This document shows, piece after piece, positions 27,137 through 37,265 of a stretch of DNA of 64,000 bases. Source of the stretch: Prevotella sp. (lineage in GTDB: Bacteria; Bacteroidota; Bacteroidia; Bacteroidales; Bacteroidaceae). Every line of letters begins with the position of its first letter. The stretch's first letter is position 1. Location of the stretch: contig JAIKWS010000023.1 in assembly GCA_024684515.1 (NCBI GenBank), forward strand, positions 1 to 64,000, read 5' to 3'. The position numbers and the translations under genes were made by a program. The notes under the pieces were generated by a model. It was not told where the DNA came from. It worked only from the letters and a program-made list of their open reading frames with translations, and made no database searches.

Positions 27137-30100
27137 TCCTGATCGCAGTCGTTGGAAGGTAGCAGTACCACCCCTTCCTGTTTCTTGCCATCCATCATCA
27201 CCTTCAGGGGACGTTCGAACCTGACGTGACGTACATGTTCCGTCTCTTCGATAGCCGTCATGCTGTCTAGCAGTTCTTTCTGGAACACCCCATCGCCTGT
27301 ATAAGTGTTGATAGTGAAATAGCCCACGCCAAAAGAGGTGAGGTTCTGGAAGAAATGGGTGCCCTGTGAAGGGTCCACATGATAATTCTTCAGTCCAGCC
27401 TCAACGATCACACGTGCTGCGGAGATATGTGGCCATTTCACAGGTATGCCCAGCCAGAAGTCGCTGCTGCCCCATCGTCCAGGTCCTATGAGGATGTAGT
27501 TTTGTCCCGCATCCAGGAATTTCCTGTTGATCTGCTCTATCTCCATTGCTATCTGTGGGTTTGCAGAAGCAGAGAAATTCTCGTCAGTCTTGACATATAC
27601 CACATCAACCACATCCTCACTGATGCCATGCCCCAGGGAGTTATGGCTACGCAACAGACACTGGCTGTCGGGTATTTGCAACAGGTCTTCATCCAGCACC
27701 TGTTTTGAGTCGACGATAGGTCGTATCTGCAGTAGATAGAAATCACCAACAGGTCCTGGCTTCAGGTTGCATGCGAACTCGATCTCCACAGGACGTCGCA
27801 TCTCGTCAGCACCTAGCTGCTGGCTCATTTGCAGGAGCTCAGGCAATGGGAATATCCCCTGTTGCAGTACGCCACAGAAGGAAATAATCTTGCGTCCTCC
27901 CTCGTAGATGCCATCACGGATAATCTGATCAGCAGGGTCATAGGTCGAGGCGATATAGTTGAGTGAGCCATCCTTGTCAGCCTGTTTCACCCGTAGGTTC
28001 TTGATGTTGAAGCCATCGTCGGTAGACCATCGGTCTACGTCAGTGGCATGCTCCTCTGTGCCGGCAGGAGCCATATCGAGGGCATAGAAACGGGTCTGTG
28101 TGTCAGTGAGAGCCGTTTCCATCTCGCTTGTCTGCAGCACCTGATGAGGGTGATAGGGGCTGACACGAAGCGTCTGTCCACCATCCACGATGTATTTTCC
28201 CAGTCCCAGTGCCAGCGAGGCAATGCCTTCTTCAGCCGTCTCATCGCCAATGGGGTAGTAGTTCAGCGATCGTAGCACGCCAGAGAAGGTAGGGTAGTAG
28301 AGGTCGCCATATCGCTGGCCCACCACTTCCTGTAGGATGACAGCCATCTTCTCCTGGTCGATGACATTCTGTGTGGCTGTCATATAAGCCTTCGAGTCAC
28401 GATAGTAGACACTGGCATATACACTCTTGATGGCACAGGCCAGCATGCGCAGCATCTCGTACTTATCGTCCAGCCAGGGAATCATATAGGTGGCGTAAAT
28501 GCCTGCAAAAGGCTGATAGTGGGAGTCTTCCAGTAAGCTCGACGACCTTACGGCAATAGGACTCTTGATGGCTTCGAAGAAGGTGAAGAAGTCGGCAATG
28601 AGGTCGTCGGGCAACTGAGCCCTGAGGAAGTGCTTCAGGATTTCAGCATCAGGGGCATCGCTAAGTGCTATACCCCACAGGTTGTTATCGTCCATGAAAC
28701 GGTCGAAGAAGTCAGTACAGAGTACGACAGTCTTCGGGATCTGTACGGATGCATTGGGAAACTGGTTCAGTTCCGCATGCCGCTTTAGGATTGTATCGAG
28801 GAAGGCCAGGCCACGTCCTTTTCCTCCCAGAGAGCCCTCTCCTATTCGTGCGAAGTGAGCATAGCGGTCGAATTTCATCCTATCGAAGACAGCCACGACA
28901 CCAATGTTCTTCATGCGACGATACTGTACGATGGCATCGAAGATGATACGACGATGTGCATCCACGTCCTGTAGCTTGTGCCAGGTGACGTGTTTGAGGA
29001 ACTGGCTCACGGGGAAGATGGCACGTGCACACAGCCAGCGGCTCATGTGGTTACGACGTATGTGTCGCATCAGCGAGTCGTTGGGTATCTTGAAGATATT
29101 ATCCTGTAACTCCTTCAGGGAGCTCACACGAGCCACCTCCTCACGGCTGACAGGATCGCGGAAGATGAAGTCGCCAAAGCCCATGTGCTCTTCCAGCAGA
29201 TGGCGGAGGTCCACGTTCATCTTCTTCGAGTTCTTGTCAACGAAATGGAAGCCTTCCTTTGCTGCCTTTTCGCGGTTCACTGTTTCAGAGCTCTCAAGGA
29301 TCAGGGGTACGTACTCATCCTGGCGACGTATCTCCTTTAGCAGTTTCAGTCCTGCCTCGGGGTCTCCTTCCTCCACATGGCTGAGACGTCCGATAGGAGT
29401 CTGCATGGGAAAGCGTGTGTCGCTGATCACGCCAAGCGTGTTGTCGTGGTATTTCTCCCATAGCCGCAGGGCCTCCTCATAGTCAGTTGCCAGAACCACC
29501 TTCGGTCTGCCTCGCTTGCGTTGTGCTGCTGCGTGTGGGTTGAGAGCCTCTGTAGAGAAGTTTTTCGACTGCTGTAATATATAGTTGTAAAGATTGGGCA
29601 GCACAGAGGAGTAGAAGCGAATATTATCTTCCACGAGCATAATCATCTGAACGCCAGCTTCTTCAATGTCGTGGTCGATGTTCATCTTGTCCTCAATCAG
29701 TTTGATGATACTGAGGATGAGATTGGTATTGCCCAGCCAGCAGAACACATAGTCGAAGATGCTCATATCCTCGTCCTGCATGCGTCGTGTGATACCATGA
29801 CTGAAAGGTGTCAGCACCACGCAAGGTACCTGTGGATTCAGCACCTTCACCTCGCGAGCCACCGTGAAGGCATCGTTATCAGCATTGCCCGGCATGCAGA
29901 TAACCAGGTCGATATCAGTCGTTTCCAGTACGTTCTGTGCCTCCTGTATTGTGCTCACCTGTGTGAATGAAGGTGGATAGCGCATGCCTAGCTCTGTATA
30001 CTCGTCGAAGATCTTCTCGTCTACACGACCATCGTCTTCTAGCATAAAGGCATCGTAGGGGTTGGCCACGATGAGCACATTGAAGATGCGTCTCGTCATC

Positions 30101-30180
30101 AGATGAGCGAACGATACATCATTCAGGTAGAAGGTGTTAAACTCCTGTGGGATATTATTTGTCTGCTCCATAGCATGCAA
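27133..30180 (-). CDS. PEP/pyruvate-binding (PPDK N-terminal type) protein with N-terminal receiver-like region
   Basis: GEGSLGGKGRGLAFLDTIL, AVRSSSLLEDSHYQPFAGIYATYM, GPGRWGSSDFWLGIPVKW; N-terminal VLIVANPYDAFMLEDDGRVDE..VILTPFS-like receiver features. Confidence 0.8.
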   Translation of the reverse strand: MHAMEQTNNIPQEFNTFYLNDVSFAHLMTRRIFNVLIVANPYDAFMLEDDGRVDEKIFDEYTELGMRYPPSFTQVSTIQEAQNVLETTDIDLVICMPGNADNDAFTVAREVKVLNPQVPCVVLTPFSHGITRRMQDEDMSIFDYVFCWLGNTNLILSIIKLIEDKMNIDHDIEEAGVQMIMLVEDNIRFYSSVLPNLYNYILQQSKNFSTEALNPHAAAQRKRGRPKVVLATDYEEALRLWEKYHDNTLGVISDTRFPMQTPIGRLSHVEEGDPEAGLKLLKEIRRQDEYVPLILESSETVNREKAAKEGFHFVDKNSKKMNVDLRHLLEEHMGFGDFIFRDPVSREEVARVSSLKELQDNIFKIPNDSLMRHIRRNHMSRWLCARAIFPVSQFLKHVTWHKLQDVDAHRRIIFDAIVQYRRMKNIGVVAVFDRMKFDRYAHFARIGEGSLGGKGRGLAFLDTILKRHAELNQFPNASVQIPKTVVLCTDFFDRFMDDNNLWGIALSDAPDAEILKHFLRAQLPDDLIADFFTFFEAIKSPIAVRSSSLLEDSHYQPFAGIYATYMIPWLDDKYEMLRMLACAIKSVYASVYYRDSKAYMTATQNVIDQEKMAVILQEVVGQRYGDLYYPTFSGVLRSLNYYPIGDETAEEGIASLALGLGKYIVDGGQTLRVSPYHPHQVLQTSEMETALTDTQTRFYALDMAPAGTEEHATDVDRWSTDDGFNIKNLRVKQADKDGSLNYIASTYDPADQIIRDGIYEGGRKIISFCGVLQQGIFPLPELLQMSQQLGADEMRRPVEIEFACNLKPGPVGDFYLLQIRPIVDSKQVLDEDLLQIPDSQCLLRSHNSLGHGISEDVVDVVYVKTDENFSASANPQIAMEIEQINRKFLDAGQNYILIGPGRWGSSDFWLGIPVKWPHISAARVIVEAGLKNYHVDPSQGTHFFQNLTSFGVGYFTINTYTGDGVFQKELLDSMTAIEETEHVRHVRFERPLKVMMDGKKQEGVVLLPSNDCDQD

Positions 30181-30412
30181 AGTTAAGACATTTTTTTTGA
30201 TTATGCAACAAAATCAGAAAAAATGCGTGGACAGTCAGCCAAAAGTGCCGATAGTCCACGCATATTTGTGTACTTCTAGGTAAAGCTATTCAGATTAATT
30301 GATTTTATAAATCGCTCAAAAGTCTGTCTAATTCTGTGGTGGTGTGTAAGAGAGGTTTTCTCAAAAGTCTCGTACCATAAAAAATAAACACAAATTATAT
30401 GAACATAAATGC

Positions 30413-30685
30413 TTAACTACTTTCTTTTCCAATTTTAGCTTTGGATTCTTCATCCAATTGCTGATGCAAATTTATTAAATTTTTCCATAGCTGCAAGCAA
30501 TTTACTAAATCATTTAATATTCTTTCACGTATAATGTCTGATATCGTATCGATTATAACCGAAAACGGAACATTTTTTGTTCCGTTCAAGCAAATGGCAG
30601 CAAAATTGTCCCGAATTCTCAATAAGGAAATATCAGCATCGGTCTTGTGTGAGGAAATTAGTAGCTTGTTGTTTGGAATGGTCAT
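30413..30685 (-). CDS. Small hypothetical ORF (uncertain)
   Basis: 90-aa ORF in an AT-rich gap next to the tRNA gene. No recognised domain. Confidence 0.3.
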   Translation of the reverse strand: MTIPNNKLLISSHKTDADISLLRIRDNFAAICLNGTKNVPFSVIIDTISDIIRERILNDLVNCLQLWKNLINLHQQLDEESKAKIGKESS

Positions 30686-30742
30686 CAGAAGGTCATCAAA
30701 AAGAGGAAAAAGAGCTACAATCGTAACTCTTTTTCCCCATTG

Positions 30743-30816
30743 TGGGCCATCTAGGGCTTGAACCTAGGACCTCCAGATTATGAGTCTGTTGCTCTAACCA
30801 ACTGAGCTAAAAGCCC
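30743..30816 (-). tRNA. tRNA-Met(CAT) (could be Ile2-type CAT)
   Basis: Minus strand gggcttttagctcagttggttagagcaacagactCATaatctggaggtcctaggttcaagccctagatggccca; cloverleaf with CAT anticodon. Confidence 0.92.
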
Positions 30817-30886
30817 GAACCTTATTCCACTGCTAGAATGAAAGTGGGTGCAAAGTTACGATGAATTCTGCAAATATCCAAATTTT

Positions 30887-30918
30887 TTTGGTGAAAAATA
30901 AAAAAAGAAGTATCTTTG
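30887..30918 (+). promoter_or_regulatory. Promoter upstream of ribF
   Basis: TTTG at 30887 and TATCTTTG at 30911. Confidence 0.55.
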
Positions 30919-30926
30919 CACTCCAA

Positions 30927-31877
30927 ATGACAACGATACGACTGACATCAGGCACAGAATTAGGTGGGCACTATGCAGCTACTATAGGCTTTTTCGATGG
31001 TGTTCATCTCGGTCATCGCTATCTGGTGGAACAGTTGATGGAGCAGGCCTGCAGACGTCATCTGCTGTCGATGGTTATCACTTTCGACCGCCATCCCCGT
31101 CAGGTCATCCAGTCGGAATGGCAGCCCCGTTTGCTGTCGTCGCTCGATGAGAAGCAGCAGTTATTGTCGGCAACAGGTATCGATCAACTGGTCATTCTGC
31201 ACTTCGATAGTTGTATGGCCAGTCTGTCGGCCCATGACTTCATGCAGCAGGTGTTGAAAAGGCAGCTGGCTGTTGAGTTGCTGCTGACGGGCTATGACAA
31301 TCATTTCGGTCATCGTGAGCCAGGCCGGCAAGAGGGTTTTGATGATTACGTGCAGTATGGTCGTGAGATGGGTATGGACGTGGTATGCGGACAGCCTCTG
31401 ATTATCGACGGTTTATCAGTGAGTTCGTCGCTGATACGACGGTTACTCTGTCAGGGAAGGGTTGAGAAGGCTGCTACTTGTCTGGGGCATAGCTATCAGT
31501 TGAATGGCATTGTGGTACATGGTGAGCAGATGGGTAGACAGATGGGGTTCCCTACAGCCAACATGGAGGTTGGCCACTTGTCAGAGTGTAGTGGGTATGC
31601 TCCTCTGATTCCCGCCAATGGCGTCTATGCTGTATGGGTAGAAGTAGAAGGGAACAGGCTGCGGGGCATGACCAATATCGGACATCGTCCCACTTTCGAG
31701 GGACAGCAACAGACCATAGAGACGCATATCTTTGATTTCCATGCCGACTTGTATGGACAACCCATCAGCATTGCCTTCGTAGCACGTCTGCGTGATGAGC
31801 AGCACTTTGATACTGTCTCAGAGCTGGCAAGTCAGATGCAGAAAGATAAAGAAAGAGTAAAAAAGATCCTTGCATGA
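30927..31877 (+). CDS. ribF: Bifunctional riboflavin kinase/FAD synthetase
   Basis: IGFFDGVHLGHRYLVEQL, GRVEKAATCLGHSYQLNGIVVHGEQMGRQMGFPTANM signatures. Confidence 0.93.
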   Translation: MTTIRLTSGTELGGHYAATIGFFDGVHLGHRYLVEQLMEQACRRHLLSMVITFDRHPRQVIQSEWQPRLLSSLDEKQQLLSATGIDQLVILHFDSCMASLSAHDFMQQVLKRQLAVELLLTGYDNHFGHREPGRQEGFDDYVQYGREMGMDVVCGQPLIIDGLSVSSSLIRRLLCQGRVEKAATCLGHSYQLNGIVVHGEQMGRQMGFPTANMEVGHLSECSGYAPLIPANGVYAVWVEVEGNRLRGMTNIGHRPTFEGQQQTIETHIFDFHADLYGQPISIAFVARLRDEQHFDTVSELASQMQKDKERVKKILA

Positions 31878-31878
31878 T

Positions 31879-32670
31879 ATGAAAAAGGCTTTATTATATG
31901 TGTTTACATTTCTGGCCATACAGTTTTTGGCACAGTTTCTAGTAGTGACAATCTATACGCTGGTGGTGCGTGAGCCAGTGGAGATGATGTCACCTCTTTG
32001 GAATATCGGGGTGATGGTGCTGTTCTCGGTAGCCACTATTGTCGTGTTTGTGAAGTTGGGCTGGGCATCGTTCTCACGTAGCTATCTGCAGTCGCATCCC
32101 TGGGATGTATTGCTGTGGAGTGTGGTGGCCTCGCTGGGTGCCATCGTACCCTCGTTGCTGTTGCAGGGACTGATACCAGAGTGGACAGGCTGGGCAAAGG
32201 AGATTGTGGACGATGCAGAACAGCAGGTGGAAGGTCTGATGAGTGTGCCTGGTGGCTATATGGTCATTGCCCTTTTGCCCCCCGTGGTAGAAGAGATGGT
32301 GTTCCGAGGCTGTGTACTGAAGAGCCTGCTGCAGTGGAAGCCCCAGTGGAGATGGGGTATGATAGCTCTGTCGGCACTCATCTTTTCTATTGTGCATATG
32401 AATCCGGCACAGCTGCCCCATACCTTTCTCATTGGTTTGTTGCTGGGATGGATGTATATGCGTACAGGCAGTATTATCCCTGGCATTGCCTATCACTGGG
32501 CCAACAATACGGCAGCCTATGTGCTGTACCACATGTACCACAACCCACAGACCTTGCAGGATATCGTAGGACCTGGCTCACGGCCTCTGCTCCTGGCTCT
32601 GGTGTTCTCGTTGTGTATTCTTCTGCCAGCACTTTATCAGCTGAATCAACGGATGAAACGTGTGGAATGA
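31879..32670 (+). CDS. CPBP family intramembrane metalloprotease
   Basis: PPVVEEMVFRGCVL, SALIFSIVHMNPAQ, GIAYHWANN motifs. Confidence 0.85.
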   Translation: MKKALLYVFTFLAIQFLAQFLVVTIYTLVVREPVEMMSPLWNIGVMVLFSVATIVVFVKLGWASFSRSYLQSHPWDVLLWSVVASLGAIVPSLLLQGLIPEWTGWAKEIVDDAEQQVEGLMSVPGGYMVIALLPPVVEEMVFRGCVLKSLLQWKPQWRWGMIALSALIFSIVHMNPAQLPHTFLIGLLLGWMYMRTGSIIPGIAYHWANNTAAYVLYHMYHNPQTLQDIVGPGSRPLLLALVFSLCILLPALYQLNQRMKRVE

Positions 32671-32698
32671 ACTCAAACAACATAATCATAGCATATCA

Positions 32699-34108
32699 AT
32701 GAAAGGAAGAATCATCGTAGCAGGCATAGGACCTGGCAGTAGCGAGGATATCACGCCTGCCGTTGTCGAGGCAGTCGGAAAGGCAGATGCCGTGGTGGGC
32801 TATAAGTACTATTTCCAGTTCGTCCAACCTTACCTCCAGGCGGGTTGTGCCTGTATCGACACAGGCATGAAGCATGAGCGGGAACGTGCAGAGCAGGCAT
32901 TCCAGCTGGCCGAGGAAGGTAAGACCGTGGTGGTCATCTCCAGTGGCGATGCAGGTATCTATGGCATGTCGCCCCTTATATATGAGATGTGTCGTCAGCG
33001 AGGTAGTGATATAGGCATTGAAGTATTACCTGGCATCTCTGCCTTCCAGAAGGCAGCTTCGTTGCTAGGAGCTCCCATAGGCCATGACCTCTGTCTGATC
33101 TCGCTCTCAGACCTGATGACTCCCTGGGAGGTTATCGAGCGACGTATCAAGGCAGCTGCTGTGGGAGATTTCGTCACGGCAGTCTACAATCCCAGGTCCC
33201 ATGAACGCTACTGGCAACTCTATCGTCTGCAGGAGCTTTTCCTGGCACATCGTAGTGAGCACACCCCTGTGGGCTATGTCCGCCAGGCTGGTCGTGAGCA
33301 GCAGCAAATAGAGGTCACTACGCTAGGTGATTTCAACCCAGAGGAGGTTGATATGTTCACTGTCATTATCATCGGCAACTCGCAGTCGTATATTGACCAG
33401 GGACGTATCATCACTCCGCGAGGCTACTACAGACAGCCTTCTATTGATGGTGCTCAGCATAAGATTGGTCAGGACATCATGATTGCCTCGTTCCGCACCA
33501 TCGAGAAAGAATTGCGTCGTCAAGACTATTCCCTTGGCCATAAGTGGGCCCTGCTGCATGCCATCCATACTACGGCCGACTTCGACATGGAGCGTATCCT
33601 CTATAGTGATGAGCATGCCGTGGAGGACATATATAATAAGGTAGAGACCCATCAGCTGACAACCATAGTGACAGATGTCACGATGGCTGCCAGTGGTATC
33701 CGTAAGGGAGCTTTGCAACGGTTAGGCATCGAGGCAAAGTGCTATCTGAACGACTCTCGTGTGGCCGCTATGGCACAAACGGAAGGCATCACCCGTACTC
33801 AGGCAGGCATCCGACTGGCAGTGGAGGAGCATCCCGATGCTCTCTTTGCCTTTGGCAATGCTCCAACGGCTCTGATGGAGCTCTGTGAGCTTATCCGCAA
33901 GGGCAAGGCCCATCCGGCAGGTGTCATTGCAGCTCCTGTAGGCTTCGTACATGTCTGTGAGTCAAAGCATATGGTCAAGCCTTTCCGTGAGATTCCCAAG
34001 ATTATTGTTGAGGGACGTAAGGGAGGCAGCAACCTGGCGGCAACCCTCTGCAATGCCATTCTGACCTTTGACGATGCCCAGCAGCTGCAACCAGGACGAG
34101 ATCTTTAG
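32699..34108 (+). CDS. Fused precorrin-3B C17-methyltransferase (CobJ/CbiH) and precorrin-8X methylmutase (CobH/CbiC)
   Basis: N-term VAGIGPGSSEDITPAV..SSGDAGIYGM; C-term VTDVTMAASGIRKGAL..APVGFVHVCESK. Confidence 0.88.
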   Translation: MKGRIIVAGIGPGSSEDITPAVVEAVGKADAVVGYKYYFQFVQPYLQAGCACIDTGMKHERERAEQAFQLAEEGKTVVVISSGDAGIYGMSPLIYEMCRQRGSDIGIEVLPGISAFQKAASLLGAPIGHDLCLISLSDLMTPWEVIERRIKAAAVGDFVTAVYNPRSHERYWQLYRLQELFLAHRSEHTPVGYVRQAGREQQQIEVTTLGDFNPEEVDMFTVIIIGNSQSYIDQGRIITPRGYYRQPSIDGAQHKIGQDIMIASFRTIEKELRRQDYSLGHKWALLHAIHTTADFDMERILYSDEHAVEDIYNKVETHQLTTIVTDVTMAASGIRKGALQRLGIEAKCYLNDSRVAAMAQTEGITRTQAGIRLAVEEHPDALFAFGNAPTALMELCELIRKGKAHPAGVIAAPVGFVHVCESKHMVKPFREIPKIIVEGRKGGSNLAATLCNAILTFDDAQQLQPGRDL

Positions 34109-34115
34109 TACATGT

Positions 34116-35303
34116 ATGGACAGGTTCATCATCATAGGTATTACTGACAGCCCTCAGCCCTTCTTCTCACCTGAGGTGCTCAGCATCATCCAGGACGGTA
34201 AGGTCTTCTCTGGTGGCAAGCGTCATCATGGGTTGGTGGCCTCGCTACTCCCTTCGCAGGCGGTATGGATAGATATCACCATACCCCTTGATGCTGTCTT
34301 CAGGCAGTATGAGCAGTATGATGATACCATCATTGTCTTTGCCAGTGGCGACCCTTTGTTCTTCGGTTTCGCCAATACCCTCCGCAGGCAGCTACCTCAT
34401 TCCTCCATCCTGGTCTATCCTGCTTTCAACTCCCTGCAGTTGCTGGCCCATCGGCTGGTGATGCCCTATCACGACATGCATGTGGTGTCGCTCACGGGTC
34501 GTCCCTGGCCGGCATTCGATCGGGCTCTCATCCAGCGTGAGGCCAAGATAGGCATACTCACAGATGGCCGGCATACCCCTGCTGCCATTGCTAGTCGTAT
34601 GCTGGACTATGGCTATGATGGCTATACAATGTATGTGGGTGAACATCTGGGAAATCCTGATGAGGAGCATATCACTTGCTGTTCTCTTGAAGAAGCTGTC
34701 CTACAGACGTTTGACCAGCCTAATTGCCTGATTCTGCAGTCACAGCAGGTACGGCCTCCTTTGTTTGGCATCCCCGACAAGGCCTTTGCCCTGCTTGATG
34801 GTCGTGAGAAGATGATTACGAAGATGCCCATTCGTCTGCTTACCCTTCAGGCCCTGGACCTCGGCAGTCGGCGGGTGTTATGGGATATAGGATTCTGTAC
34901 GGGTAGCGTCAGTATTGAGGCCCGTCTGCAGTTTCCTCATCTGCAGGTCATAGCCTTTGAGATACGTCCTGAATGCGAGGCGATTATCAGTGAGAATGCC
35001 CGACGCTTTGGTGCTCCGGGCATTGAGGTCCGCATGGGTGACTTCTGTGCTGCTGATCTTTCCGGTGTGCCTGTTCCCGATGCTGTTTTCATAGGAGGGC
35101 ATGGAGGACATCTCAAAGATATCATGGCAAAAGTACTTCGCGTGCTCAGTCCTGATGGTATCATCGTGATGAACAGTGTCACAGACCATAGCCGCGAGTG
35201 TTTTGAACAGACCTGCGGTGAACTGGGACTACGGCAGGAGTCACCGTTGCATATCACCCTGAACGACTATAACCCCATAACCATTCTGAAATGCAGAAGA
35301 TAG
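34116..35303 (+). CDS. cobL: Precorrin-6Y methylase/decarboxylase (CbiE-CbiT fusion, CobL-like)
   Basis: CbiE-like N-terminus; RVLWDIGFCTGSVSIEARLQFP..VFIGGHGGHLKDIM CbiT-like C-terminus. Confidence 0.88.
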   Translation: MDRFIIIGITDSPQPFFSPEVLSIIQDGKVFSGGKRHHGLVASLLPSQAVWIDITIPLDAVFRQYEQYDDTIIVFASGDPLFFGFANTLRRQLPHSSILVYPAFNSLQLLAHRLVMPYHDMHVVSLTGRPWPAFDRALIQREAKIGILTDGRHTPAAIASRMLDYGYDGYTMYVGEHLGNPDEEHITCCSLEEAVLQTFDQPNCLILQSQQVRPPLFGIPDKAFALLDGREKMITKMPIRLLTLQALDLGSRRVLWDIGFCTGSVSIEARLQFPHLQVIAFEIRPECEAIISENARRFGAPGIEVRMGDFCAADLSGVPVPDAVFIGGHGGHLKDIMAKVLRVLSPDGIIVMNSVTDHSRECFEQTCGELGLRQESPLHITLNDYNPITILKCRR

Positions 35304-37069
35304 CCATCATACAGATCAGCGAGGCAGGAGCCTCTATAGCCAGCCTATTGCAGCAGGAGTTGCAGGCCGACCTTCTGGCACGTGCCAGTGTGGATGCTGC
35401 CTGGAACCATTATCAGGCCTTTGTCTTCATTGGTGCCATGGGCATCTGTGTCCGTACCATTGCCCCTTTTGTAAAGGATAAGCATCACGATCCTGCTGTG
35501 GTCTGTGTCGACAGCATGGGTCAGTATGCCATACCTGTCCTTAGTGGACATGTAGGAGGTGCCAATGACCTGGCCCGTCGGCTTGCTGAGCTGTTAGGTG
35601 CTGAGGCTGTGGTGACAACACAGAGTGATGGTGCGGGACTGTGGGCTCTCGACACCCTTGACAGACAGTTTGGCTGGACACAGCAGTGTGATACAAGTCT
35701 CAACGAGTGTATCTTTGCCTTTGTCAACCGACAGCCAACGGCATTGTTGCTCGATGTCTGTGATAAGGGCACGGACTATCTCCGTCGTACGATGCCCAGT
35801 CATGTTACGTTGGTCAGTAGTCTTGATCAGGTAGATGCCAGCAGCTTCAGACTACTCATTGCCGTCACCCCTTATCGGATTGCTGCTCCAGTGGGTATGC
35901 TTATGCTACAGTTCGTGCCTCGAGTAGTCACTATCGGCTTTGGACTGGCCCATCAGGCACAGCCAGTGGAAGATATCTATCGTCGTATTGTTGAGTCGGT
36001 TAGCAGTAGGATGATGATGGCAAGTATACGTCACTGGTGCACCATTGATGTGAAGGCAGAGGAGCCCTTTGTAGCCTATCTTCGTCAGCGGGGTGATCAG
36101 GTGCGATTCTTCACTGCTGATGAGCTGGCAAAGATTGAGGTGCCCCATCCCAGTGATACCGTTGCCAGGCATGTGGGCACCCCCAGTGTGTCGGAGGCAG
36201 CTGCCATCCTGGGAGCAGGAAATGGTCGTCTTGTCATTCCCAAGGAGAAGGGAGCAAACTGGACCTTTGCCCTGGCTCTCGACCAGCAGTCGGAGCCAGG
36301 AGGCTTGCAGGGTCCCCATATAGAAATTGTGGGAGCAGGCCCTGGCGATCCTGATCTGGTCAGTGTGCGGGGCCGTAGGATGCTCGAGCAGGCCGATCTT
36401 ATCCTCTATGCCGGATCGCTGGTGCCTCGTGAGCTCACCACCTGTCATAAGCCGGGTGCCGTAGTGCGAAGCAGTGCCTCCATGGCACTGGAAGAGCAAT
36501 GCCGGCTGATGAAGGAGCACTACGACCAGGGACATTTTATCGTGCGACTGCATACGGGTGACCCCTGCATCTTCGGTGCCATACAGGAACAGATGGCTTT
36601 CTTTGATCAGAACCACATGTCCTACCATATTACTCCTGGCATCTCTTCGTTCCTGGCTGCAGCAGCTGAGCTGCGAAGCCAGTTCACCATTCCGGAGCGT
36701 ACACAGACAATTATTCTCACACGTGGTGAGGGGCGAACCCCAATGCCAGAGAAAGAGCAGCTTCATCTGCTGGCCCGTTCGCAGTCTACGATGTGTATCT
36801 TTCTCAGTGCAGCCATCGTGGATGACGTGCAACGTCAACTGCTTCAGGAATATCCGGAAGAGACGCCAGTGGCAGCCTGCTATCATCTCACCTGGCCTGA
36901 TCAGAAAATCTATCGTGGTGTTCTGAAGGACCTTGCCCGTATCGTACACGACAATCACCTCACGCTGACAACCATGCTTGTGGTGGGCGAGGCTATAGAC
37001 AATCGCCATGGCTTGTCTGAACTCTACAACCGGCATTTCACCCATCTGTTCCGCAAAGGAGAGGAATAG
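35291..37069 (+). CDS. Fused CbiG and precorrin-4 C11-methyltransferase (CobM/CbiF)
   Basis: N-term IGAMGICVRTIAPFVKDKHHDPAVVCVDSMGQYAIPVLSGHVGGANDLA; C-term VGAGPGDPDLVSVRGRRMLEQADLILYAGSLVP. Confidence 0.9.
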   Translation: MQKIAIIQISEAGASIASLLQQELQADLLARASVDAAWNHYQAFVFIGAMGICVRTIAPFVKDKHHDPAVVCVDSMGQYAIPVLSGHVGGANDLARRLAELLGAEAVVTTQSDGAGLWALDTLDRQFGWTQQCDTSLNECIFAFVNRQPTALLLDVCDKGTDYLRRTMPSHVTLVSSLDQVDASSFRLLIAVTPYRIAAPVGMLMLQFVPRVVTIGFGLAHQAQPVEDIYRRIVESVSSRMMMASIRHWCTIDVKAEEPFVAYLRQRGDQVRFFTADELAKIEVPHPSDTVARHVGTPSVSEAAAILGAGNGRLVIPKEKGANWTFALALDQQSEPGGLQGPHIEIVGAGPGDPDLVSVRGRRMLEQADLILYAGSLVPRELTTCHKPGAVVRSSASMALEEQCRLMKEHYDQGHFIVRLHTGDPCIFGAIQEQMAFFDQNHMSYHITPGISSFLAAAAELRSQFTIPERTQTIILTRGEGRTPMPEKEQLHLLARSQSTMCIFLSAAIVDDVQRQLLQEYPEETPVAACYHLTWPDQKIYRGVLKDLARIVHDNHLTLTTMLVVGEAIDNRHGLSELYNRHFTHLFRKGEE

Positions 37070-37265
37070 TATCAAAGATGTGGCAGCTAACGAAAAAAGG
37101 AACAAAATGGATCCTTTTTTTGTTTTCTTTACATATCAGCGTGATATGTAATTCATCTGTGTTAAAAAGTGAACGGCAATTATAAAAAATTAGCATAAAG
37201 ACGCAGGTCTTTCAGAAAATTTTATTAATTTTGCGCACGAAAACAACTCCAAATTTTAAATTTAT

